Below, piece by piece: positions 11,830-20,618 of a DNA stretch of 24,370 bases (its first letter is position 1; every line of letters begins with the position of its first letter). The translations under genes were made by a program, and so were the position numbers. Location: assembly GCA_015852425.1 (NCBI GenBank), contig JAAAIG010000276.1, positions 1 to 24,370 on the forward strand, read 5' to 3'. Source of the stretch: Gryganskiella cystojenkinii. Its lineage: Eukaryota > Mortierellomycota > Mortierellomycetes > Mortierellales > Mortierellaceae. Under the pieces are notes generated by a model, which was not told the DNA's origin, made no database searches, and saw only the letters and a program-made list of their open reading frames with translations.

Positions 11830-13398
11830 GCCAGAAAGTACCCAGTCCAAAGAGACCCGTAGCTGCTGCATCATGATCCGTACCTCGCGTCTGCTCTCGT
11901 CCTCTTCTTCAGAAGGTTGATCTACGGCCTGCTGTTGACGCATTCCATTCGCATCTATCATGCCCCTCACCTCGCAGGTTTCGCAAGGACAACAGGCCTT
12001 GCTCTCGAGACTGTACTCCAAGGACCAACCCCTCGTTCCCGCTACGGTGGTTGGGACAAGAACCCCTGCACGCCCTGCCGTCACTGTTCGCAGAGGTCTG
12101 TGGTGTAGACAACATCGGCAAGCCCCTGTATTGAGAGAGTTTTCTTTGTGGTAGGAACGATCACCATAAGATCCGCAGCCCACGAAATGTCGATGGATCT
12201 TGCTCCGACCTTGACCCTCTGCATCATTTTCTGGTCCCTCTCTCTTTAGAGTCGATGGATTGTATGATTCGTTGTGGTGGTGGTGACCGGGATTGCTCCC
12301 TTCGCCCTCGGACATCAAGCAGACCATGGGCTCGCGATCTGCGATTGTATCGTCCTGCGCATCACTCATCTCCCACTGAAACTGACGATCCCGCCTCGAG
12401 CCAGTGATGATCTCCTTGGGCCACATGTTATGACGGATACTCAAGACTGTAAAAGAGTCCTCGGGACCTGGTTTTGTACTTGAACGCCACGAACTCGAAA
12501 ACAAGGAGGAGACTCCAGAGACCAGAGAGTTGAAAGGATGCTGATGTTGATAATGTCGATCCTCAGCTTCGCGTTTGAGTCCAGTCCGGTAATCAAACAA
12601 GTTGAGACCGCCAGATGGACCGCCGCTCCGTGGCAAGGATCGGGGGAGCGGTACTCCGTTGGAGTAGGTCGCGGTCATGGCATGAATAGGGGGCAACCAT
12701 CGACACCGCTGTAGATCCAATATGATAGTCAGCCAGTTGTCGTGACCTTGCAGAGGCTGATAGACGAGTTGTTCTTTGGAACGATCCACAGAAATGCACC
12801 TGAAACAGACTCTTTGGCCATCATTGGGTGCAAACTCGATCGTGAAAAGTGTGGGGTCCTGGAGCAAGGACGGTGTCGGCATGGTGGCCAGATTATGACT
12901 CGTTTCGGTGATATGACGTATGTTGTGGTTGTCGAGATTGGTGGCGTCAATGGGTATTCTTGTGGCAGCGCTGACTAAGGCTGTTGTGGGGTTGTTGTAC
13001 AACGTGGGAGTCAAAAGAAAGTCTAGGAGTATAGTTCTGGAGAGCTTCCGAAAGACCTTGCACACCTGTTGACAGTGCTGAAGCTCCTCGATCGTCAGAT
13101 TCCGTAAGATGGACAGGAGCGTCTCTTGAGGTAGACCGAATAACGGTGGAGGGGCCGACGCTGCGCTGGAAGTGTGATTCCTGTGTGGTATTCTCGATGG
13201 GTTGAGCGAGGTAGGGGAAATCCGATCTCTGTTCTGTCCTTGAAGGATATTGCTGTCGCTGAGGATATCAACGCCACCAAGAATTTGACCAACAAACGGA
13301 TCCTCGTTCGAATCTCGCGGGAGACTATCTAGGAGATAACCCATCCTCTTTTCCTTGTGGGCGTCCCTAGTGTCCATAATGCAAGTGCTGGTGCTCAT
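11800..13398 (-). CDS. F-box protein
   Basis: A single open frame of 532 residues. Residues 86-126 (LFGLPQETLLSILRNLTIEE, then a helix with QQVCKVFRKLSRTILL) fit the F-box, the Skp1-binding part of SCF ubiquitin ligases. No leucine-rich repeats, WD40 or kelch repeats are visible, so the substrate cannot be guessed. The middle is Ser/His-rich low complexity. The C-terminal third has a cysteine-rich area (ACRCCLHHR at about 426-434 and ACCPCETCEVR at 468-478) that could bind metal; this is only a suggestion. The ATG at 13398 is the first in frame; an in-frame TAG lies a short way upstream, though that TAG could also be a splice acceptor (TTTTGTATAG), so a 5' exon is possible. The C-terminus lies inside a local duplication that may have changed it. 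The gene is head-to-head with the CCCH gene. Confidence 0.8.
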   Translation of the reverse strand: MSTSTCIMDTRDAHKEKRMGYLLDSLPRDSNEDPFVGQILGGVDILSDSNILQGQNRDRISPTSLNPSRIPHRNHTSSAASAPPPLFGLPQETLLSILRNLTIEELQHCQQVCKVFRKLSRTILLDFLLTPTLYNNPTTALVSAATRIPIDATNLDNHNIRHITETSHNLATMPTPSLLQDPTLFTIEFAPNDGQRVCFRCISVDRSKEQLVYQPLQGHDNWLTIILDLQRCRWLPPIHAMTATYSNGVPLPRSLPRSGGPSGGLNLFDYRTGLKREAEDRHYQHQHPFNSLVSGVSSLFSSSWRSSTKPGPEDSFTVLSIRHNMWPKEIITGSRRDRQFQWEMSDAQDDTIADREPMVCLMSEGEGSNPGHHHHNESYNPSTLKREGPENDAEGQGRSKIHRHFVGCGSYGDRSYHKENSLNTGACRCCLHHRPLRTVTAGRAGVLVPTTVAGTRGWSLEYSLESKACCPCETCEVRGMIDANGMRQQQAVDQPSEEEDESRREVRIMMQQLRVSLDWVLSGIKTRPSMAI

Positions 13399-14354
13399 GA
13401 ACTCGATAGACCTGTAAACGCCGCTCCGAGTCTATACAAAAGGTGAGAGGTTGGAGAAAATATTGAAGAGGGAAAGAAGGAAGGGTCGAGGAAACATCGA
13501 ACAGAAGATCGGCGACATTTTTTTTTTCCAAATTTTGAATCCTGACCACTGGTCACCGATGGTTGCCATTTTGACTGTCCAGAGACACCTATTGCTGAGA
13601 GAAACGATCAGAGAGATGGCCACCGGTGACAACGAGGACACAGGAAAGAACGCGTTGAGGACAACAAGGTCCGTGGGTGGAGGAAAAAGTGTGCTGTGTC
13701 AGTGCTCATTTTTTGTACGACCATTCCCAAAGTTGTTGTTTTGCACCTTGGTTGCAAATCGGGCCTATCCAATCAAGAAAAATGACAACAAGGCAAGACA
13801 TCCTGGGTGATTTGCAGAAAGAAGGGCAAAGGTTTTTCGGAGGAGGGACCAAAAAAAGGACGAGAAGAAGAGCAGGATGGATCGTAAAGGTTGAGGAAAG
13901 GAATTGGGAGAAGGGAGGCAATCCAAACAAGATGGACCTTTCTAACAAATCACATGGGAAACAAGAAAAAAAAATCAAGTTGGATCCCAGCTTGATCCCC
14001 GAACAAGAAACAAAACCCGAGCAAGGGTCGTCGGTCTTTACGGGCGGGAACACCTTTGGGTTCAAGTGCAGCGGACACGCACACCTTCCAGCACTTGTTT
14101 TTTTGATAGCGTTTGGGAACTATGGGACTGAAATAAAAAAAAAAAATATCGGTTGTTTTCATTCTTTTCTTTTCTTTGATCTCTTCCGCATTCCATTCCG
14201 TGCACACCTACACAAACGTCTTTCACCTCTTCTCGTCTTCTTTCTTCTCGTCTTCTTTCTTCACGCCCGCTCCACATCAACAGAGGACTCTTGATCTCCA
14301 GGGTCTCATTTCCGCTCGCTCCTGTTTGGTTCCTACAATTCATACCCTTATACC
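13399..14354. promoter_or_regulatory. Shared divergent promoter region
   Basis: This 956-base interval separates the F-box gene (minus) from the CCCH zinc-finger gene (plus), so it should serve both. Open frames on both strands here show biased, low-complexity translations and no family signature, so they are not called. A long pyrimidine tract on the plus strand (about 14153-14262) lies before the CCCH start codon and is probably its core promoter or leader. Confidence 0.5.
14231..14260 (+). repeat. Perfect 15-bp tandem duplication in a pyrimidine-rich leader
   Basis: The unit TCTCGTCTTCTTTCT occurs twice back to back, about 95 bases before the CCCH gene ATG. It lies in the CT-rich tract that is probably the leader or core promoter of that gene. 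Confidence 0.85.
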
Positions 14355-16497
14355 ATGGCCTCATCCAACTCTCTTGCCAACAACACCGCCGTCCGTCTCG
14401 GTGCAGCGGCCTTCCTGAGTGGCGTTCTGATCTACTTAATCTGGGCCTCTTCCCACTCTTCGTCCTCGTCCGAGACTACGCCTGAGAAGACCAAGAAGAA
14501 AAAGTCGAGCAAACAAACTACTACCACTGAAACCGTTACCACTATCACTACCACGACTGCCTCTTCTGCCTCCGAAAAGACTCACGAACTTGCTCATGGT
14601 AAGAAGGCGAAACACTCACACAAAGGAATCTTTAAAAAAAATTGGTGTCGGGCGCATGAGGATCCGAGAGATCGGACGCTGATCAGCATTCCGGATCCGT
14701 ACTCTTGTTATGTCACGCATCGAAAACACTAATTCACAAAAGAAAAATAATAAGAGCAACGACAAAAGAAGAAAGAAATGTTCAGAGGATCAACATGGAG
14801 AGAGAATCGATCAATAGTCGAAGGGAATGTCCGAATGAAGACTGATCATGACCAACATTCGTTTTCCATTCAACTCTTTTAGCCTCCAGCGCGGACGCGA
14901 CAGTGATTGCCAATGTTGCGCCAGAAGAACCTTCATCGGTACGTTTATGTTGTGACGCTGTGCAGACTGATCAATCTCGCTGTTATTTTTACTTTTTTTA
15001 CTATCCTCTTGTTATGTACACAAGCTGTTATGCGTACTGCCGGACACTTCGTTTAATCGCCTCCTAGCCCCACTTCCCCCTTTGTTTCGTGCCAATTGAA
15101 TGGTTACTTGCAGGGTTGGCGAGTATAACTCCAGTGCCCGTCTGTTTCTTTGACTGTGCTTTGTTTTCTTTTACCTCCACAGGTTCCCGACAACAATCCC
15201 TGATCCCCTTGACTGTGTGCGACCTTTCTTTTTTTTTTGTTCCATTGGTGTCTCTCTCTCTCCCCCCCCCCCCCCCCTTCTCTTGTCTGCGTGTCTTGTT
15301 GTCCGTCACCCCTTCTTTTGGTTGTTTGTGTGGGGCAAAGAGAAAGAAAGAGAAAAAGACAATGTTCGTGCGAGCGGGACGGAACAGATAGATGATGCGA
15401 TCTAACAACAAACCTCTCTTTGATCCTTTTGCTTTTTTGCTTTTATGCTCCAGATCTCAACGGCAGTAGAGGCTGTTGAGCATGTATCGAACAAGGTCGA
15501 GACTGTGAATGACAACACGGACGAGGCCGTTACCTCTGCTACCGAGGCCAAAGACGTTGTAGAAGTCGACAACGAGGTCGTGCAAGTACTGGAAAGAGAG
15601 ATGGCTGCCACTGAAACCGAGATTCAATTGGAAAAGATCGTCGAGAGCATGGAAAAGGTTGATGTCCCTGAAAAGGAAACCGAGGCTCATGTCGAGTCCA
15701 TGGCGGTCGAGGAAGAGAAGGAAGAGATTGAGGTGCAAAATGAGGAAGAACCAGTGCAAGAGAAGGAACAGGAAGCCCAGACCAAGGACTTGGAAGTTGA
15801 AGCCGATACCCCTACAACCCTCGTTGGCGACGAATCTGATATTGCCCGCACCCATACCGATACCATCACCCCCATGTCGAAGGAAACTGCCCAGGATGAA
15901 AAGCCCATCTCGTCGAAATCGTTGACCTCGACAACAGCAGACAAGGCTCAGACGCTTCAGGAGGTCTCTCGAGAGGCTCAACACACTGAATTGAACGCCA
16001 AGGCACCCGTCTTCCAACCCACATGGATGAAGACTCAGACGGTGGTCTCGGCGCCAGTTCAGGCTCATACAGTTCCCGCTCGCGTCAGCCCCGACCTCCA
16101 TCTTCATCAGCAACAGTACTCGCAACAACAACTGCAACAGCAACAGCAGCCCGCTCCACAACAACAACAGCAACAAGAACAGCAACAAACGGCATCAGGT
16201 CAGGCTGTCAAGATCAAGGCCCGGTGTCGGTTCTGGCCCAATTGCACCAACAAATCTTGCAAATTCACTCACCCGTCGTTGCCCTGCCGTGACCCCGAAA
16301 ACTGTTCTTTCGGAGAACGATGCAACTTTATTCACCCTAAGGATCTGCTTCCCCGTCCTGCACGTGACCGCAAGGACAAGAAGGAATCTCCTCGCCCCAA
16401 CGCACGTACCAAGCGTCGCCCTGAATCGACAGATTCGACTACGACTTTGGTGAGTTTGACGCCAGAGGACCTCGTCACCTATGGAAACATGAAGTAG
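14355..16497 (+). CDS. Membrane-anchored PAM2 and CCCH zinc-finger protein
   Basis: Three exons, GT-AG with matching phase: 14355-14598, 14883-14938, 15454-16497; 447 residues. Residues 13-32 (VRLGAAAFLSGVLIYLIW) form one hydrophobic helix followed by the basic KTKKKKSSK, the pattern of a signal anchor with a cytosolic C-terminus. A long acidic Glu/Val-rich region follows. Residues 278-290 hold ELNAKAPVFQP, a match to the PAM2 consensus (L-N-x-x-A-x-x-F-x-P) that binds the MLLE domain of poly(A)-binding protein. After a poly-Gln stretch come two CCCH fingers: C358-x5-C364-x4-C369-x3-H373 and C378-x5-C384-x5-C390-x3-H394. The first has exactly the Nab2/ZC3H14 spacing, a family that binds poly(A) RNA. 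The C-terminus is basic. The start has a good context (ACCATGG). The likely role, by inference, is holding poly(A) mRNA at a membrane; which membrane cannot be told. Confidence 0.9.
15262..15277 (+). repeat. Intronic C16 run next to a CT repeat
   Basis: Sixteen consecutive C bases follow a short CT repeat inside intron 2 (14939-15453) of the CCCH gene. The exact length may be affected by sequencing error. On the minus strand this is a G16 run able in principle to form G-quadruplex structure. Confidence 0.8.
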
Positions 16498-17303
16498 AGT
16501 CTCGTCAAGGACGTGTTCCGGATACTCCTGGATACGAGTTTGACAGAGTCGTCGTCGTATTCTTATTCTGACTTTTCGAAAAACTTTTGCTCTTTTTTTC
16601 TTTCAGTAACCTTCTTGTAATCACCCTTGTTCCAAACTCATATTTTATATGTCTCCATATCCATTTGTGTGGATGGGAACTTTTTCTTTTCTATTCTCTT
16701 TTTCTCAGTGCTTTCTCATCCTCTTCTTTCTCCTTTTCTTTCTTTCTGTCAGTTGTGTATTTCTACGTTTCTGCTTCACTCTCCCCAATCTCATCCACAC
16801 AAACTACCTTTTCGTTGCTACTCCCTACTCTTCTCTTTCTTCATTCCGCTCTGATGTCCTTGCTTTCCTTTTTTTCTTTTCTTTCCTTCTCTCCTTTTCT
16901 TCAACTTACATGGAGGAGAATGTTTTGTTTTGAAATAAAAAGATACTATTCGTTTATTTATCAAAAATACTGCACTGAGCGGTGACATTGTACAGAGGAG
17001 TAGGATAGTTGGATTCGTCGTGAAAAATGGCTTTCGTCAAAAATCATGTGAATGACACCTCGATCTCCTGTTTGGTGGCGTGCAGGTTGGCCCGCCAGGA
17101 CGAATTCGCAGATGATATTACTTTTTTTTCTTGCGTGGACAAGTTCTGTCTAGGCATTCGTAACACAAAGATAGAGAGAAATAGGTGCCTCCAAGTCATA
17201 CTTTGAAGGTGGAAAAATATTCTAATGTCTGGACAAAGCATGTCCTTCTTCTCTTTCTTTCTTTATTTTTTTATTTTTTAATTTTTTTTTTTTTTGAACC
17301 GAT
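16498..17303. other. Convergent intergenic region with poly(A) signals on both strands
   Basis: The CCCH gene (plus) and the first of the tandem paralogs (minus) end towards each other here. An AATAAA on the plus strand at 16934-16939, after a long pyrimidine-rich stretch, is a plausible poly(A) signal for the CCCH gene. Two minus-strand AATAAA hexamers (17262-17267 and 17270-17275) lie shortly past the stop at 17304 and fit the paralog. No gene is supported. Confidence 0.5.
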
Positions 17304-19355
17304 CTACTTTCGCACTTTTTGCTGGCGAGAAGATTGTCGCTGAGAGGACGATTTTCTCTTCCTGTCCTTGCTAGTCTGGACCCACTGCTTATCATCCAAA
17401 CGGTCCGAACCAATTTGTTGATCAGATGACAATGTCGTGGACCCGATCATGGCATGCCACATCATATCCGATCCACACCAAGACTCAATCATCCAACACC
17501 AAAGAACCTCGACAAAGACAGTTCGCTCAAACTCCATGGCCATGGTCACCATCAGGATGCGTATGATGTCCTCGGTCGCTGTGATCTCTTGAGCGGTAGC
17601 GACCTTGCGGGCGCGGCGGAGGTCGACTAACCAGATGTGGCCATGGTAAAGCAATTTTGCGACCATCCCGGTCCTGTCCTTGGCGACCATGTCCCAAGAT
17701 CTGGCCGTGAGCATGGCACGCTTCCCAAGAAGGACACCCGTCTCCATCTTCAGATCTATCTGGTTGACGGGGTCCAGATCCTGGATAAATGCCTCGTAAT
17801 AGGTCGCTGAGAGTTCTGTGGGTCCGATACCGGGGTCGTTCGAGACCAGAGTGCAAGGGATGACACGATGACGGCTGTTACACATCTGCCAAGCCTGGAC
17901 CGACAAACAACCGACGGAACCAACCGTGTCTGGGCGCATCATCGACATCCGATTCAAGACTGCGGCAACTTTGACATAGGCTCGGCGGAGTGAATCCCGG
18001 TCGGTTTTGCCTTGGGTAATCGTCAAGATCGAATTACAGACTTCGCCAGAGCACCAGTCGTATCCAAGGTCAACGACATCATTGATAACGCGAGTAAAGG
18101 CGCAGTTGGCATAGTCATCGGCGCACCCACCGGCCATTAGGGCCATCTGACTCAGACCCGCATCAACCAAAAGGAGAGATGTCCAGAGCTCGCGATCTTC
18201 AAAGACAACTCCACCTCGACGCATTGTGACAGCCTTCCCGATGTCTTGTTCGCGACGTTGCTTGACTTGAAGGGCACCATAAGTGTACGCGCATCCGACC
18301 GCATAACTGGCTACATACGACTTGTCGTCGTCATCAGAGGACGAGGGGACGCAGTCGGTGTTGTCAACGACTTTGTGAATAGCCTCGCGCGAGTATCTGT
18401 CCACATGGTCCCACCAAGAGTTGCAAGGAGAATTGTCCGCGGCCAGGTTATAATCGACAAAGAACTTGGTATCGAGGGCCATACACGACCAAGACAGCGG
18501 ACCTTTATCGTACATCCCGATCTCGTAGATCAACGCAAGGATGCCAATGTTTTGACGCATATAAGTACCTCGCAGACCATATTTTCTACAAGTTTCCACC
18601 CATTCAGGGGAACCCTCGTCGTCCCAGCCATGGCCCTTGTCCAACAACCTGTCCTCGTGAGGGCGACCGACGACATGGAGATTGGCCTCGACAAAGTGGA
18701 TCTTGCTCGTCTTGAGGGTGTCGGCCCATGCAAAACCTTCGCCCTTTCCGGCGATCCATTCGCTCAGGGCATCGTACATGGAGCAAGAGACCCAAGAGGA
18801 CCAGTTACAGAGAAGTCCGACCATGGTCCGGTAGCCTGGGGTGTCAGTGCGCTTTGACAGATCCACGGTTGTGCCGTACAAGAAATTGGCACACCGACCA
18901 TTACAGACTCGGAGGATCTCTTCTTGAACCTTCTTCATATCGCCTGGGTTAGGATGATCGGAGGGGCGGAGAACCATGGAACAACCAGCTCTGTGTTTCT
19001 TGACCTTGACACCCGCCAGAGCTGCAAACCCTTGGTCAAAACCAAAGTACCAAGGTTCCTTTTCACAGCCGCCTTGACAACCCTGGATCAGACCGTTGGT
19101 CTTGGTTCCGCGCTCGGTCACCCGGACCGTGAATTCGGGACCTGTGGGGATGACCGAAGCGGTGTTGTACCCACCTCGGCCGTATCTCTCATCGTCCGGT
19201 TGTGCCGCTGTCAGAAAGGTGGAGGAAGAGGAGGAAAACTTTTTGTGGCTGGTCTTGGCTTTGACAGCGGAGTCCTTGAACGCGAAGGCAGACTTGACGA
19301 GGCCGACCTTCTCCGCTAAACTGGGATTTTCCAGAGTCGAAGTTGTTTTTGTCAT
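17304..19355 (-). CDS. Tandem paralog A: 683-residue protein of unrecognised family, isoprenoid-synthase-like motif
   Basis: One uninterrupted frame from ATG to stop. I do not recognise the family. It is mostly helical-looking, soluble and cysteine-rich, with no signal peptide. Landmarks shared with its neighbour paralog: RYGRGGY (57-63), GLIQGCQGGCEKEPWYFGFD (88-107), KYGLRGTYMRQ (258-268), DTKFFVDYNLAADNSPCNSW (295-314), MALMAGGCADD (404-414), INDVVDLGYD (424-433), WQMCNSRHR (489-497), LTARSWDMVAKDRTGMVAKL (549-568) and WCWMIESWCGSDMMWHAMIG (619-638). The NDxxDxxxD at 425-433 in a helical context recalls the second metal-binding motif of class I terpene and prenyl synthases, but the usual Ser and Glu are Asp, and I see no clear DDxxD at the expected distance upstream. 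Unlike its paralog, it ends in a 20-residue basic Ser/Gln/Lys tail. A TATA box lies 139 bases upstream. The function is unknown. Confidence 0.85.
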   Translation of the reverse strand: MTKTTSTLENPSLAEKVGLVKSAFAFKDSAVKAKTSHKKFSSSSSTFLTAAQPDDERYGRGGYNTASVIPTGPEFTVRVTERGTKTNGLIQGCQGGCEKEPWYFGFDQGFAALAGVKVKKHRAGCSMVLRPSDHPNPGDMKKVQEEILRVCNGRCANFLYGTTVDLSKRTDTPGYRTMVGLLCNWSSWVSCSMYDALSEWIAGKGEGFAWADTLKTSKIHFVEANLHVVGRPHEDRLLDKGHGWDDEGSPEWVETCRKYGLRGTYMRQNIGILALIYEIGMYDKGPLSWSCMALDTKFFVDYNLAADNSPCNSWWDHVDRYSREAIHKVVDNTDCVPSSSDDDDKSYVASYAVGCAYTYGALQVKQRREQDIGKAVTMRRGGVVFEDRELWTSLLLVDAGLSQMALMAGGCADDYANCAFTRVINDVVDLGYDWCSGEVCNSILTITQGKTDRDSLRRAYVKVAAVLNRMSMMRPDTVGSVGCLSVQAWQMCNSRHRVIPCTLVSNDPGIGPTELSATYYEAFIQDLDPVNQIDLKMETGVLLGKRAMLTARSWDMVAKDRTGMVAKLLYHGHIWLVDLRRARKVATAQEITATEDIIRILMVTMAMEFERTVFVEVLWCWMIESWCGSDMMWHAMIGSTTLSSDQQIGSDRLDDKQWVQTSKDRKRKSSSQRQSSRQQKVRK

Positions 19356-19493
19356 TTTTTTGTTCGAAAGGGCGTAGGGATAAAGTAAAGTGCTAGGAGT
19401 GAGCGATCTAGATGTGAGTTAGGAAGGGAGAAGAGATGATAGGGAATGGTGTTCGTTTTGAGTGGTGGGGAAAGGTCGAAATTTCCTTTGTTC

Positions 19494-19499
19494 TTTATA
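19494..19499 (-). promoter_or_regulatory. Candidate TATA box of paralog A
   Basis: TATAAA on the minus strand, in the context CTTATAAAGAAC, lies 139 bases upstream of the ATG at 19355. The spacing fits a TATA box followed by a 5' UTR of roughly 100 nt. This is a motif match only. Confidence 0.45.
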
Positions 19500-20191
19500 A
19501 GAGCAAAAAAAACATGAGAGAGGCTTTCCATGCCCAAACCACTATGTACCATTGTCGCGCGTGTAAATCAATAAGTTGTTCGAGAATGCATGTTAAGAAA
19601 ACAGAGGTGAGGGGATCAATAAGGTGAATGTAGGGGCGTTTTATGAGAAGTGAGGGCAAGAGACACAATACGGATTGAGGGCTACGAAGCTCAAGCACAG
19701 GATATTGATTGAGCTCCCTTATGTCTTTCCTCCCCCTACGTCCGATATACCAGCATGACTCCGCAAGATAATTAAAGTGGTTGGCAAGGGGGAACGGTTC
19801 CTTCAATAAAAACGTGGCAATATAGAGCAGCAAGACATCGTGCCTGAGCACGACGGAGAAAAAGCTAAATCTCCTCAAATTCGCTCCAGCCCCCCCGTTT
19901 TTTCTCTCCGACAACACAGGTGCGATGGTCATGAAGATCATGGAAACTTTGTTGTTTCTGGTAGCCGTGACCGAGAGCGATAGAAAACTATACGTGATTG
20001 GTAAAAGGTACATGCATGCTTGTGCGTGCACGGAGATCGAACGGGGTTCGTGTTCTCAGGCGTGGAGGGGGTTATGGAACCTATAATTGAGTTTGTTCGC
20101 GAAAGCAAAGAACCTCCGTTTGATTGAAGGAGGACATTCTCGAGACACATATGCCCCGAACACCGAGAATAAGGACGATACCAACCAACCC

Positions 20192-20207
20192 CAGTTATAT
20201 ATAACTG
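20192..20207. other. Perfect 16-bp palindrome
   Basis: CAGTTATATATAACTG is its own reverse complement. It lies in the spacer between the tandem paralogs, about 840 bases upstream of the paralog A start and 410 bases past the stop of paralog B. It could be a dimeric regulator site, a TATA-type element or chance in AT-rich sequence. Confidence 0.5.
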
Positions 20208-20618
20208 ACATCGCTATGCTCACCACCAAGTCCACCTGCGGATCGGGACGTGTAACATTCCTGTGTCACTCATTTTAAATGACGAATCTCAAACGCGAAC
20301 AAGAAAAGACAACGCATACAAAAATAACTAGAGTCTTTTGTGGGCTTTCACCTCTGTCTCTCACGAGCATCTAATTGGTTCAATGTCTTTGGCATTGTTC
20401 GGATGCATGACGGACAATTATATGGAATACTGTAGCGCTTGGCAGTCCTTCGTTGTTCAAATCTCTCCTAGCCTCTTTCACTTGAGGAGGTAAAAATGAG
20501 GGCACCAAACAGCAGTTGATTGTGAAAATTGAAAAGACACCTTATCGACTTGTTTCGAGATGGTCTGTGGGTGATATTTTTAGGTCTTGTGTACGTATGG
20601 TATTAAGTATGTGTAATC

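Larger units (their letters stand above)
19356..20618. other. Spacer between the tandem paralogs
   Basis: About 1.26 kb separates the start of paralog A from the stop of paralog B. It should contain the promoter of A and the 3' UTR of B. Open frames here (for example 19495-20031 minus) show no family signature or start context and are not called. Notable items are a TATA box, a 16-bp palindrome and an alternating purine/pyrimidine tract at about 20008-20031. No remnant of a third paralog was recognised. Confidence 0.45.

Noticed and set aside
13677..14294. 205-codon open frame on the plus strand in the divergent promoter
   Set aside because: Lys-rich low-complexity translation from A-rich DNA, running into the pyrimidine leader of the CCCH gene; no signature and no start context.
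15457..16188. 243-codon Leu-rich open frame opposite the CCCH gene
   Set aside because: It is the antisense shadow of the Gln/Glu-rich coding exon; CAG/CAA and GAG codons read as Leu on the other strand.
19495..20031. 178-codon open frame on the minus strand between the tandem paralogs
   Set aside because: No family motif, odd composition, and it covers the probable promoter and TATA box of paralog A.
20008..20031. Alternating purine/pyrimidine stretch (possible Z-DNA)
   Set aside because: Broken after 12 bases and short; no supporting context.
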